64,000 nucleotides of DNA, taken from the NCBI RefSeq assembly GCF_030056815.1, contig NZ_JASHKR010000001.1, positions 216,082 to 280,081 on the forward strand, written 5' to 3'. The stretch comes from Rhodococcus sp. IEGM 1379 (lineage in GTDB: Bacteria; Actinomycetota; Actinomycetes; Mycobacteriales; Mycobacteriaceae). Position numbers and translations under genes: made by a program. This document shows positions 1 to 7,793 of this stretch, one piece after another (the first letter of the stretch is position 1; each line of letters opens with the position of its first letter). The notes beneath the pieces are model-generated. The model did no database searches. It worked only from the letters and a program-made list of their open reading frames with translations, and was not told the DNA's origin.

Positions 1-984
1 TTCGAGTCCCGAGCCGAGTCCGACGCCAAGCAACACACCGACTGCGATGGACCCGAACAGCACGACGAGAGCCTGCAGCAGTCCGTCGCGCAGCAGGAAT
101 CCGGTGGAGGCTCCCATTGCGCGCATGACGGCGAGTTCACGGCCACGCTGCACCGTCCAGATACTGAAGAACGCGCCGACGACAAGGGCGGAAATTGCAT
201 ACAGGAATGCCTTGATCATCGACATCGTCATCATTTCGGCGGAAAAACCCGGTGACGAGTCGAACGAGTCCTCCAGGATCTTCGCGGACGTCCCTGCTGC
301 CGCGTCTCCTGCGGTGAGGTCCGGAAGCGCACCGTCCACGCCTCGAATCGCAATCACGCTCGCTTCGGAGTATGCACTGGCGCTGGGTGTTTCACCGATC
401 TTGGCGCCTGCGTGCACTTCCTGCCAGGTCCGCAACGGCAGGTACGCGACGTCGACGTGCCCGAAAGTGCGTTTGTCCACGGTAAAGCCGACAACAGTCA
501 GCTCGGTACCGAGCCGATCAAGGATGACGGTGTCACCGAGCGCGACGCCATCATCACGAAGGGTAGTGCTGACGATGATGTCGGTGTCGGAGTGCAGCGC
601 GACTCCCTCGGCAGAGGCCGGTTCGAGGAAGGACCCCGGTTCGATACCGAAAAGTGTGAGGTCGACCGGGGTTCCACCGCCAGTCTTAGCGTTGACGATC
701 ATGTTTCCGAATAGTTCGGCAGCTTCGACGTCAGGCTGTGCGCGCCACGCCTGCGCTTGCTCCTCGGTAACGACCGAGCGCGAAAACGCGGAGTCCGACT
801 TCGTGCCCTGTTCGAATGCGAAGGCCTGGATCGGCGTCCGCTGCAACGCGGAGACGCCGTCGTTGACCAGGCCAGACGAGAGTCCCGACAGGATCACCAT
901 CAGGATCGAGATGAGGGCGACAACGGCGCCCATCAAGAGAAATCGGTTGCGCGCAAACCACAGTTCACGCAGAGCGAGGAACAT
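1..984 (-). CDS. ABC transporter permease, FtsX-like (C-terminus outside window)
   Basis: Reading leftwards from ATG at 984 there is an open frame of about 328 codons that runs off the window edge. It begins MFLALRELWFARNRF, followed at once by a transmembrane helix (LLMGAVVALISILMVILSG), a long extracytoplasmic domain, and a second membrane segment with the RGRELAVMRAMGAS stretch typical of FtsX/MacB permeases. Such proteins are the membrane half of ABC exporters or of lipoprotein-release systems; the ATPase should lie beyond the left edge. The start is preceded by GGAG. A phased repeat array lies 45 bp upstream and may be its operator. The family is clear but the substrate cannot be told. 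Confidence 0.85.
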   Translation of the reverse strand, partial: MFLALRELWFARNRFLLMGAVVALISILMVILSGLSSGLVNDGVSALQRTPIQAFAFEQGTKSDSAFSRSVVTEEQAQAWRAQPDVEAAELFGNMIVNAKTGGGTPVDLTLFGIEPGSFLEPASAEGVALHSDTDIIVSTTLRDDGVALGDTVILDRLGTELTVVGFTVDKRTFGHVDVAYLPLRTWQEVHAGAKIGETPSASAYSEASVIAIRGVDGALPDLTAGDAAAGTSAKILEDSFDSSPGFSAEMMTMSMIKAFLYAISALVVGAFFSIWTVQRGRELAVMRAMGASTGFLLRDGLLQALVVLFGSIAVGVLLGVGLGSGLE

Positions 985-1029
985 GCCGGGGAACTCCTAT
1001 GGAGTCGAAACGGATCACGCCCACTTTTG

Positions 1030-1078
1030 TCGACGCACTGTCGACATCATATCGACAAGATGTCGACAAGATGTCGAT
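1030..1078. promoter_or_regulatory. Five helically phased TCGAC repeats
   Basis: TCGAC (TCGAT in the last copy) starts at 1030, 1041, 1052, 1063 and 1074, exactly 11 bp apart, with flanking bases partly conserved (TGTCGACAAGA-like units). The array sits 45-95 bp upstream of the FtsX-like permease start and downstream of sdhB, on the side of the permease promoter. One-turn spacing suggests cooperative binding of a regulator along one DNA face. The regulator is unknown. Confidence 0.55.
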
Positions 1079-1137
1079 ACCTAACGTGATCTACGCTACT
1101 ACGCCCAGTAGTATCAATGGGAGAAGTCCGGCGGCAG

Positions 1138-1893
1138 TCACTCTCCGCCGCGACGAAAGATTTTGTTACCCAACCAAACCAGCGGGTCGTAGCGCCGATC
1201 CACCACCCGTTCTTTCATCGGGATGATCGCGTTGTCCGTGATCTTGATGCCCTCCGGACACACCTCGGTGCAGCATTTGGTGATGTTGCATAAGCCGAGG
1301 CCGTATTGATCCTGCGCAGCATCCCGACGGTCTGCCGTATCGAGCGGGTGCATCTCGAGTTCGGCGACGCGAATGAAGAAGCGAGGGCCAGAGAAGGCCT
1401 CCTTATTGTCCTCGTGATCGCGCACGACGTGACAAGTGTTCTGGCACAGGAAGCACTCGATGCACTTTCGGAACTCCTGCGAGCGTGCAACGTCGATCTG
1501 CTGCATCCGGTACTCACCCGGCGCTATCCCGGGCGGCGGTGTGAACGACGGAATCTCACGCGCCTTGCGGTAATTGAACGAGACATCGGTGACCAGATCA
1601 CGGATGACCGGAAACGACCGCATCGGTGTCACTGTCACCACCTCGTCCTCGGCGAATGTCGACATCCGCGTCATACACATCAGGCGCGGACGCCCGTTGA
1701 CCTCCGCCGAGCAGGATCCACACTTGCCCGCCTTGCAGTTCCACCGCACCGCCAGGTCCGGGGTTTGGGTGGCCTGCAGGCGATGGATGATGTCGAGCAC
1801 CACCTCTCCCTCGTTCACCGGAACCGAATAGTCCTGCAGATCACCTCCGCCGGCATCGCCGCGCCACACCCGAAATTTCGCGTCGTAGCTCAT
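1138..1893 (-). CDS. sdhB: Succinate dehydrogenase/fumarate reductase iron-sulfur subunit
   Basis: A 251-residue protein carrying electrons from the flavoprotein to quinone. The N-terminal ferredoxin domain shows CKAGKCGSCSAEVNG and a later MC for the 2Fe-2S cluster. The C-terminal half shows CIECFLCQNTCH and CNITKCCTEVCPEGI for the 4Fe-4S and 3Fe-4S clusters. The start ATG at 1893 is one base past the sdhA stop, so translation is probably coupled. Order and sequence type match M. tuberculosis Rv0249c-Rv0247c (Sdh1). It is the last gene of the operon. An upstream extension of the same frame overlaps sdhA and is not used. Confidence 0.95.
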   Translation of the reverse strand: MSYDAKFRVWRGDAGGGDLQDYSVPVNEGEVVLDIIHRLQATQTPDLAVRWNCKAGKCGSCSAEVNGRPRLMCMTRMSTFAEDEVVTVTPMRSFPVIRDLVTDVSFNYRKAREIPSFTPPPGIAPGEYRMQQIDVARSQEFRKCIECFLCQNTCHVVRDHEDNKEAFSGPRFFIRVAELEMHPLDTADRRDAAQDQYGLGLCNITKCCTEVCPEGIKITDNAIIPMKERVVDRRYDPLVWLGNKIFRRGGE

Positions 1894-1894
1894 G

Positions 1895-3826
1895 TCAGGG
1901 TTTCCTTCCCGGATGGCCGGCGAGTTCGGCATCGGTGTAGTACTTGGCCAGCTCGTCGATCTCGAAGAGCGCCAACAGATCTGGCCGCATAGAGGACTGT
2001 GGTTCCGAGGTGACCTCCACCTCCGGCACGGCGGCGTCCGGATGCGCGGCCATATCCCCCACTGCAGCGCACACCAGCAGGGTGTTGCGCCACTGGGCCT
2101 GCATCGCCGGATGGTCGTCCCGGGTGTGCCCACCGCGGCTTTCGGTCCGCAGCAACGCGGCCTTCGCCACACATTCGCTGACCAGCACCATGTTTCGCAG
2201 GTCCACAGCCAGGTGCCATCCCGGATTGAACTGCCGATGTCCCTCCACCACCACTGCACCGATCCGGAGTTTGATCTCATCGAGTGTGCGCAGCGCACGC
2301 TCGACTTCCGCAGCGGTGCGAATAATGCCCACCAGATCGTTCATCGTCTGCTGCAGTTCGGTGTGCAGAGTGTACGGATTCTCGAGTGCAGCATGACTGC
2401 CCTGGGTCTCGAACGGCGAGAGCAGCATTCGCGCCGCAGCATCGATGTCGGCCGGATCCACCGCCGGGCGCACGGGCAGTGATTTCACGTATGTTGCGGC
2501 GCCGAGGCCGGCACGTCGGCCGAACACCAGCAGATCAGACAGCGAATTTCCGCCCAGGCGATTGGAGCCGTGCATTCCGCCGGAACACTCGCCGGCCGCG
2601 AACAATCCCGGCACGTTCGAGGACCCGGTATCGGGGTCCACCTCGATACCGCCCATCACGTAATGGCAGGTGGGGCCCACTTCCATCTGTTCCTTGGTGA
2701 TGTCGACATCCGCGAGTTCCTTGAACTGGTGGTACATCGACGGCAGACGACGCTTGATTTCCTCGGCCGGCATCCGGGACGCGATGTCGAGATACACGCC
2801 GCCGTGCGGGGTTTCACGACCCTCCTTGACCTCGGTGTTGATGGCTCGAGCCACTTCGTCGCGGGGCAATAGATCGGGGGTGCGGCGGTTGTTCTCCTGG
2901 TCCTCGTACCAGCGGTCGGCTTCTTCTACCGTCTCCGCGTACTGGCCTTTGAACACCGGTGGGATATACGAGAACATGAAGCGGTCGCCCTCGGAGTTCT
3001 TGAGCACCCCACCGTCGCCGCGCACGCCCTCCGTCACGAGGATGCCTTTGACACTCGGTGGCCACACCATGCCTGTCGGGTGGAACTGGACGAATTCCAT
3101 GTTGATCAAGTTGGCACCCGCGCGCAGGGCCAACGCGTGACCGTCGCCGGTGTACTCCCACGAATTGGACGTGACCTTGAAGGACTTGCCGATTCCGCCT
3201 GTCGCCATCACCACGGCCGTGGCCTCGAACAGCACGCAGCGGCCACTTTCGCGCCAATAGCCGAAGGCCCCGGAAATGCGGTCACCGTCCTTCGTCAGTT
3301 CCGAAATAGTGCATTCGGCAAAGATCTTGATCCGGGCCTCGTAGTCGCCGGTCTCCGCGAAATCCTCCTGCTGCAGCGAGACGATCTTCTGCTGCATCGT
3401 CCGAATGATCTCGAGTCCGGTGCGGTCACCGACGTGAGCGAGCCGCGGATAGGTGTGACCACCGAAGTTGCGTTGGCTGATCCGGCCATCGGGAGTCCGA
3501 TCGAACAGTGCGCCATAGGTTTCCAGTTCCCACACCCTGTCAGGCGCCTCGCGCGCATGCAGCTCCGCCATCCGCCAGTTGTTGAGGAACTTGCCGCCGC
3601 GCATGGTGTCCTGGAAGTGCGTCTGCCACGTGTCCTTTTCATTGGCGTTGCCCATCGCGGCAGCGCAACCACCCTCGGCCATCACGGTGTGGGCCTTGCC
3701 GAACAGCGACTTGCAGACCACGGCAACGGAGAGTCCCTGCTCTCTGGCCTCGATCACCGCGCGTAGTCCGGCTCCCCCCGCCCCGATCACTACGACGTCG
3801 TAGTTGTGCCGTTCGACTTCGGTCAT
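1895..3826 (-). CDS. sdhA: Succinate dehydrogenase flavoprotein subunit
   Basis: A 643-residue flavoprotein that oxidises succinate to fumarate in the TCA cycle. The N-terminus has the dinucleotide fold VVVIGAGGAGLRAV. KAHTVMAEGG supplies the histidine that normally holds FAD covalently. Further family motifs are FHPTGM, EGVRGDGGVLKN and SNRLGGNSLSDLLVFG. The C-terminal helical domain is complete. It sits between the membrane anchor gene (25 bp upstream) and sdhB (1 bp downstream). The length fits the Rv0248c type. All catalytic blocks are intact. Confidence 0.95.
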   Translation of the reverse strand: MTEVERHNYDVVVIGAGGAGLRAVIEAREQGLSVAVVCKSLFGKAHTVMAEGGCAAAMGNANEKDTWQTHFQDTMRGGKFLNNWRMAELHAREAPDRVWELETYGALFDRTPDGRISQRNFGGHTYPRLAHVGDRTGLEIIRTMQQKIVSLQQEDFAETGDYEARIKIFAECTISELTKDGDRISGAFGYWRESGRCVLFEATAVVMATGGIGKSFKVTSNSWEYTGDGHALALRAGANLINMEFVQFHPTGMVWPPSVKGILVTEGVRGDGGVLKNSEGDRFMFSYIPPVFKGQYAETVEEADRWYEDQENNRRTPDLLPRDEVARAINTEVKEGRETPHGGVYLDIASRMPAEEIKRRLPSMYHQFKELADVDITKEQMEVGPTCHYVMGGIEVDPDTGSSNVPGLFAAGECSGGMHGSNRLGGNSLSDLLVFGRRAGLGAATYVKSLPVRPAVDPADIDAAARMLLSPFETQGSHAALENPYTLHTELQQTMNDLVGIIRTAAEVERALRTLDEIKLRIGAVVVEGHRQFNPGWHLAVDLRNMVLVSECVAKAALLRTESRGGHTRDDHPAMQAQWRNTLLVCAAVGDMAAHPDAAVPEVEVTSEPQSSMRPDLLALFEIDELAKYYTDAELAGHPGRKP

Positions 3827-3851
3827 GTACTCCCCCTACAGGGTTCGGCGG

Positions 3852-4670
3852 TCAATTGAACAGACGCAGGTCATTCACCGTTCCGCTGGCCACGAGCATG
3901 ATGTAGAAATCGGTGATCATCAGCGTGCCGAGAGTGGTCCAGGCCAGCTGCATGTGTCGGGTGTTGAGCTTGCTCACCTGCGTCCACACCCAGTAGCGGA
4001 TCGGGTGCTTCGAGAAGTGGGTGAGCCGCCCACCCGTGACGTGACGGCATGAATGGCATGAGACCGTATATGCCCACAGCAAGCAGACATTGACCACAAG
4101 AATCAGTGTGCCGAGCCCGATCCCGAAACCACCGTCGGCGCCGTGGAACGCGCGAATCGCGTCGTACGTGTTGATCATCGACACAAGAAGTGCCACGTAG
4201 AAGAAGTACCGATGCGAGTTCTGGACGATCAGCGGAAGCCGAGTTTCACCCGAGTACGTGCGATGGGGTTCCGCGACCGCGCAGGCAGGTGGCGCCAGCC
4301 AGACGGACCGGTAGTAAGCCTTTCGGTAGTAGTAGCAGGTCAGCCGGAATCCCAGCAGGAACGGCAGCACCAGGAAACCGAGCGGGATCCACATCGGCAA
4401 TTCACCGATGGGGGTGCCGAAATCGCTGGCACCCGGCGCGCACGAATCACTAAGGCACGGTGAGTAGAACGGGGTCAGATAGTGATAGTCCTCGACCCAG
4501 TACGCAGTTCGGACAAAGGCGCGGATCGTCGCGTAGACGACGAACACAGACAGGCCCAGCACCGTCAGCAGCGGCGCCTGCCACCACCGGTCGGTTCGCA
4601 GCGTGCGCGCAGCGATCCGCGCACGCGAGGGCGCGCCCACTCCGTCGGCATCGACCGGCGGCGCACTCAT
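3852..4670 (-). CDS. sdhC: Succinate dehydrogenase membrane anchor (cytochrome b-like)
   Basis: A 272-residue membrane protein with about five hydrophobic helices, around residues 33-52, 95-112, 150-167, 183-202 and 245-262. It corresponds to Rv0249c, the single fused anchor of the mycobacterial Sdh1 complex, where it docks SdhAB and passes electrons to menaquinone. Several histidines in helical regions (NSHRYFF, RHMQLAW) could bind haem. The start overlaps the preceding small gene by 4 bp. Function rests on context plus resemblance; the symbol is used in the broad sense. Confidence 0.85.
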   Translation of the reverse strand: MSAPPVDADGVGAPSRARIAARTLRTDRWWQAPLLTVLGLSVFVVYATIRAFVRTAYWVEDYHYLTPFYSPCLSDSCAPGASDFGTPIGELPMWIPLGFLVLPFLLGFRLTCYYYRKAYYRSVWLAPPACAVAEPHRTYSGETRLPLIVQNSHRYFFYVALLVSMINTYDAIRAFHGADGGFGIGLGTLILVVNVCLLWAYTVSCHSCRHVTGGRLTHFSKHPIRYWVWTQVSKLNTRHMQLAWTTLGTLMITDFYIMLVASGTVNDLRLFN

Positions 4671-4954
4671 GTGTCGTGATCTGCCGGGTGGCCGCCAACG
4701 CCCTCGTCATCGGCGCCTTGCCACATCGACGCGTCGTACGGGGTATCGGGCACTTGAATCCGCTCGACAGGTCTGTGATGCGTCAGGTGCGGCGGCGATA
4801 CCTCGAGGTCGACGTAATCGATCTCGAGCCGCTCCACATCGTTGACCAACCTACGTACTGCCGGTGCGTCGCCGTACAACGACTGCAGCGAAGCGACACA
4901 GTGCCGGAGGTTGTCGATGATGCGCCTGAGCTCGAGCATTTCGGTGGTTGACAT
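4667..4954 (-). CDS. Conserved small protein at head of sdh operon (Rv0250c-like)
   Basis: A 95-residue protein beginning MSTTEMLELRRIIDNLRH, mostly helical at first with an acidic hydrophilic C-terminus. The ATG at 4954 is preceded by GGAGAGG at good spacing, which decides the start over the longer open frame. Its stop overlaps the sdhC start by 4 bp, so it is the first gene of the sdh operon. The same place is held by Rv0250c in M. tuberculosis. The role is unknown; an assembly or regulatory partner of Sdh1 is a guess from context only. Confidence 0.8.
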   Translation of the reverse strand: MSTTEMLELRRIIDNLRHCVASLQSLYGDAPAVRRLVNDVERLEIDYVDLEVSPPHLTHHRPVERIQVPDTPYDASMWQGADDEGVGGHPADHDT

Positions 4955-5138
4955 AGACCTCTCCAACCAATCGGTAGAAGTGGTGACCCTTATCACGTTA
5001 CGACATTGACGCCGCAATGGCAGGTCTGTCCGAATTTCGGTCCGGCAGACTTTACCGGTGGACCTCCACCGATGAGTTTTGCTTTCCCACCGAGTCTCAA
5101 TCTCAGGACCACCATCATTGACAGTGACGGAGAACAAA

Positions 5139-5655
5139 ATGAGCCAGCTACTGCGAGTCCAGAACTTCAACATTTCGAGCGACGGAATTGCTGCCGGACC
5201 CGACCAAAGTTTCGAGAGTCCGTTCGGACTCGATCATGGGCCGCAATAAGTTCGGTCTCCAACGCGGACACTAGGACAACCACGAGTGGCTCGGTTGGTG
5301 GGGCGACGAGCCACCATTCCGCACTCCGGTATTCGTCATGACTCACCACACGCGTCCTTCTTTCCCGCTCTCCGACACCACCTTCCACTTCGTCGACGGC
5401 GACCCGGCAACCATCCTGGAACAGGCGTGAGAGGCCGCGCAAGGCAAGGACGTCCGACTCGGCCGCGGAGTGAGCATCATCCGGGAGTTCCTCGACGCTG
5501 ATCTTGTCGACACCATGTTTGTGGCGGTCTCACCGATCAAGTTCGGAGGCGGACTGAAACTCTGGGAGTCGCCCGAGGAGTTACTCGACCGGTTCAACCT
5601 CGAGGTCATCCCCAGTCCCAGCGGCGTAAACCACCACCTGTTTTGGCGAAAGTAG
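5139..5655 (+). pseudogene. RibD-C/dihydrofolate reductase family protein, broken
   Basis: Pieces of one reductase-like protein lie in order. A start MSQLLRVQNFNISSDG at 5139 runs to FGLDHGPQ and a TAA. A second frame reads GRNKFGLQRGH, a TAG, then EWLGWWGDEPPFRTPVFVMTHHTRPSF. After TTFHFVDGDPATILEQA comes a TGA at about 5429, and the rest (GKDVRLGRGVSIIREFLDADLVD to HHLFWRK) ends at 5653-5655. About 50 residues expected between FGLDHG and GRNKFG are missing. There are two in-frame stops, one internal deletion and one frame change. Such proteins are NADPH-dependent reductases of uncertain substrate; this copy cannot be functional. Confidence 0.85.
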
Positions 5656-5718
5656 CCGCCAGACTTGACCTTGACACAGTGGCAAGGACTCCAATGGTCG
5701 ACGAAGGAGGTGGTTGTC

Positions 5719-6190
5719 TTGAACACAACCAACCCCAGTGGGCCGAATGCTCACCTCGTCGACTCACTGTCCGCAGCCGACCCATCGGTTCGGCTGCGGA
5801 CAGCACTCACGGCCGGCACGCACCCTGATCCGCGATTCCTGGACGCTCTGGTCGATCGGTGCGCCGTCGAACCGGATTTCTTCGTCCGCGACATGCTGAC
5901 CTGCGCGTTGTGCCGTCTACCGGCCGAGAGCACAGTGCCGAGGCTGGTCCAAGAGCTCACGTCTGGCACCGTGCAGGCCCGCAGTCAGGCGCTGCACACC
6001 CTGTCCAAGATCGGGGATCGGCTTACCTGGCCTGCCGTGGTTGCACTTCTCCACGACGCGCACGACGAGACCGCGCGTACCGCGTGGCAGACGGCAGTGG
6101 TACTCGTACCGCCCGGCGACGAGGCAACGCTCACGGCCGATCTGGCGACCGAACTCGGACGGGGTGACCGACGGTTGCAGATGCAGCTAG
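5719..6190 (+). pseudogene. HEAT-repeat protein, 3'-truncated
   Basis: From TTG at 5719, with AGGAGG 8 bp upstream, the frame encodes about 157 residues of helical repeats (RTALTAGTHPDPRFLDALVDR, DMLTCALCRLP, RSQALHTLSKIGDRLTWPAVV). They match the armadillo/HEAT-like proteins of actinobacteria. Homology stops at GDRRLQMQL near 6190. The frame then runs on to 6609 through sequence antisense to a real gene on the other strand, so the 3' end has been replaced by a rearrangement. The adaptor role is unknown and the remaining piece is probably non-functional. Confidence 0.6.
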
Positions 6191-6322
6191 TCCCAGCCAA
6201 AAGACCATTAAGCCTCCGATCAGCACGAATCCAATCAGAAACATGTCGAATCCCGGCATACAGTCAGTGTCAGTCTGTGCGCATTCGCTCAGCCCGGCCT
6301 CAGCTAGCAGACTCCTCATCAT
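6131..6322 (-). CDS. Small membrane peptide, probably truncated
   Basis: A short frame starting MMRSLLAEAGLSECAQ at 6322, 26 bp after the preceding gene on the same strand. It contains one clear transmembrane helix (FLIGFVLIGGLMVFWLG). After this helix the frame enters sequence antisense to the HEAT-repeat fragment, so its natural C-terminus is probably lost at the same junction near 6190. There is no good ribosome site, so it may depend on coupling to the upstream gene. It is not a recognised family. Confidence 0.35.
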   Translation of the reverse strand: MMRSLLAEAGLSECAQTDTDCMPGFDMFLIGFVLIGGLMVFWLGLAASATVGHPVRVRSPDRP

Positions 6323-6347
6323 GCGTGCCGACTCATGTCCATCCCCG

Positions 6348-7175
6348 TCACCTGTTCACGAGATCCGCGTCGTACTGCAACGAGTCGTCCGGATTGATGG
6401 GAAACGCTTCGAGGTCGCTGCACGCGACGATCTCGTTCGCAGCCTCACGACTGCAGCCGACAAGAGTCGAGTCGAAGTCAACCTCGGTCGCAACACACCA
6501 CGAACGATCCTGCGGCCATACAAGATTCGCCGAAGGACTCCACGGTCGCGCTCCGATGATGTCGGGGATCGTCGACGCTTCAGTCAACGAACCAGAGAGC
6601 ACGACGTAGTCCCGTCCGGGATGTCGTATCCGCGGCCCATCTATCAATCGTGACGCCATCGGGGCAACAGGGTCAGGACGTGAGAAGAAGCGCCTGACCC
6701 CGGTGGAATAGTGCACCGTGGCGCCGGTGCGGAGGAAACCCCAGCCGTCCCACAGAGCAAAATAGGCCAAGTCTGACGAATTCGTATGGTGAGCAAGCAC
6801 ATCTAGAAGCCGTTGATTGTCCGGTTGGTCGATCGAACCGACTTCAGGCTCGTCGCCGTCCCACCGTTCGCTATGCGGGTTGATGGAATCTTCAGCATCG
6901 ATCAGACGCCACCACTGAACGAGCGGATGCAACGTCCGCCCTGTCGTCGCTGCAACATCCCGCCACCGCACCACGTGATCGCCGTCGACATCGATGGGAT
7001 GCAGGACCCGCACATAGGCGTCGAAACCGCCAGGCACAACTCCGGTGGTTGTTCCCGAGCCCATGGTCAAGCGTGGTTCGATCCAGTCGCTGACCGATGC
7101 GTCGTTGACGGGTTGCATCATTGGATCGTTGCAGACTGGCGGAAATTGCGTGAACACCCCGCTGAATCTCCACAT
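6348..7175 (-). CDS. Conserved hypothetical protein
   Basis: An open frame of about 275 residues from ATG at 7175 (a later ATG at 7121 is possible). It is soluble, rich in Trp, Asp and Arg (VVRWRDVAATTGRTLHPLVQWW, DLAYFALWDGWGFLRTG, GRDYVVLSGSL, PQDRSWCVATEVDFDSTLVGCS). Conserved-looking blocks and GC-rich third positions support a real gene. No catalytic motif is recognised. No membrane segment or signal is seen. It is divergent from the membrane protein at 7202. I do not recognise the family and offer no function. Confidence 0.7.
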   Translation of the reverse strand: MWRFSGVFTQFPPVCNDPMMQPVNDASVSDWIEPRLTMGSGTTTGVVPGGFDAYVRVLHPIDVDGDHVVRWRDVAATTGRTLHPLVQWWRLIDAEDSINPHSERWDGDEPEVGSIDQPDNQRLLDVLAHHTNSSDLAYFALWDGWGFLRTGATVHYSTGVRRFFSRPDPVAPMASRLIDGPRIRHPGRDYVVLSGSLTEASTIPDIIGARPWSPSANLVWPQDRSWCVATEVDFDSTLVGCSREAANEIVACSDLEAFPINPDDSLQYDADLVNR

Positions 7176-7201
7176 ACCATCATGTAACTTCGCACTTTCG
7201 A

Positions 7202-7759
7202 ATGAAGCAGGGGGCTTGGACTTATATGGTCGTTCTCGCGTTGATTGCACTGGCAATGGCAGCGGCCGCACCAGCTGTTGCGGCGGTCTTGCCGAAACTC
7301 GGTGGTGGCCACATCCAGATTCCCGAATGGGCGTCTGCGACAGTTTCACTGCCCGCGCTCGGTGTTGCAGCCCTTGCCGCCGCTCGAACCATGCCGGTTA
7401 CCGGATTCGCGCTGGGAGCAACGCTTGTACTCTGCGTACTTGCCGCCGCGACAGCCGGCGCACCAATAGTATTGGCCACCTTCAAGATTGCTCGGCGGCA
7501 ACCAGACGGAAGTCCCGCCCCCAATGCGGGCCCCTTACGTGGTGGCCGCGTCATCGGCGTGCTCGAGCGGGTCGCCGTCGCGGTCTCCATTCTGGCCGGG
7601 TGGCCTGAAGGTATCGCAATCGTCTTGGCAGTCAAGGGTTTAGCGCGCTACCCCGAACTGCGTGAACCCCATGCATCCGAACAATTCATCATCGGCACCT
7701 TCGCCAGCGTCCTCTGGGCGATCGCCGTCTGTGGAACGGGAAAGGCGCTGATCACGTAA
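7202..7759 (+). CDS. Conserved membrane protein, four to five helices
   Basis: 185 residues, alanine-rich and hydrophobic, with segments around residues 9-29, 45-60, 68-92, 115-130 and 163-180. The C-terminal half includes GRVIGVLERVAVAVSILAGWPEGIAIVLAVKGLARYPEL, which is typical of a conserved actinobacterial membrane protein of unknown role. An alternative start at 7226 lies after AGGGGG and may be the real one. The stop codon lies inside the loop of the following terminator hairpin. It is divergent from the gene ending at 6348 and convergent with the SPFH gene. Confidence 0.75.
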   Translation: MKQGAWTYMVVLALIALAMAAAAPAVAAVLPKLGGGHIQIPEWASATVSLPALGVAALAAARTMPVTGFALGATLVLCVLAAATAGAPIVLATFKIARRQPDGSPAPNAGPLRGGRVIGVLERVAVAVSILAGWPEGIAIVLAVKGLARYPELREPHASEQFIIGTFASVLWAIAVCGTGKALIT

Positions 7760-7778
7760 GTTTCGTGATCAGCGCCTT
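7742..7778. terminator. Bidirectional terminator hairpin containing the stop codon
   Basis: A perfect 15-bp stem (7742-7756 with 7764-7778, AAGGCGCTGATCACG) closes a 7-base loop. The TAA of the gene at 7202 is the first three loop bases. The arm ends in A/T-rich sequence on both sides, and the hairpin lies between convergent genes, so it can serve both. Confidence 0.8.
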
Positions 7779-7793
7779 CGTCAATCAAGCAGG

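Noticed and set aside
47..1084. Plus-strand 345-codon open frame
   Set aside because: Antisense shadow of the FtsX-like permease, which has clear membrane helices and family motifs on the minus strand.
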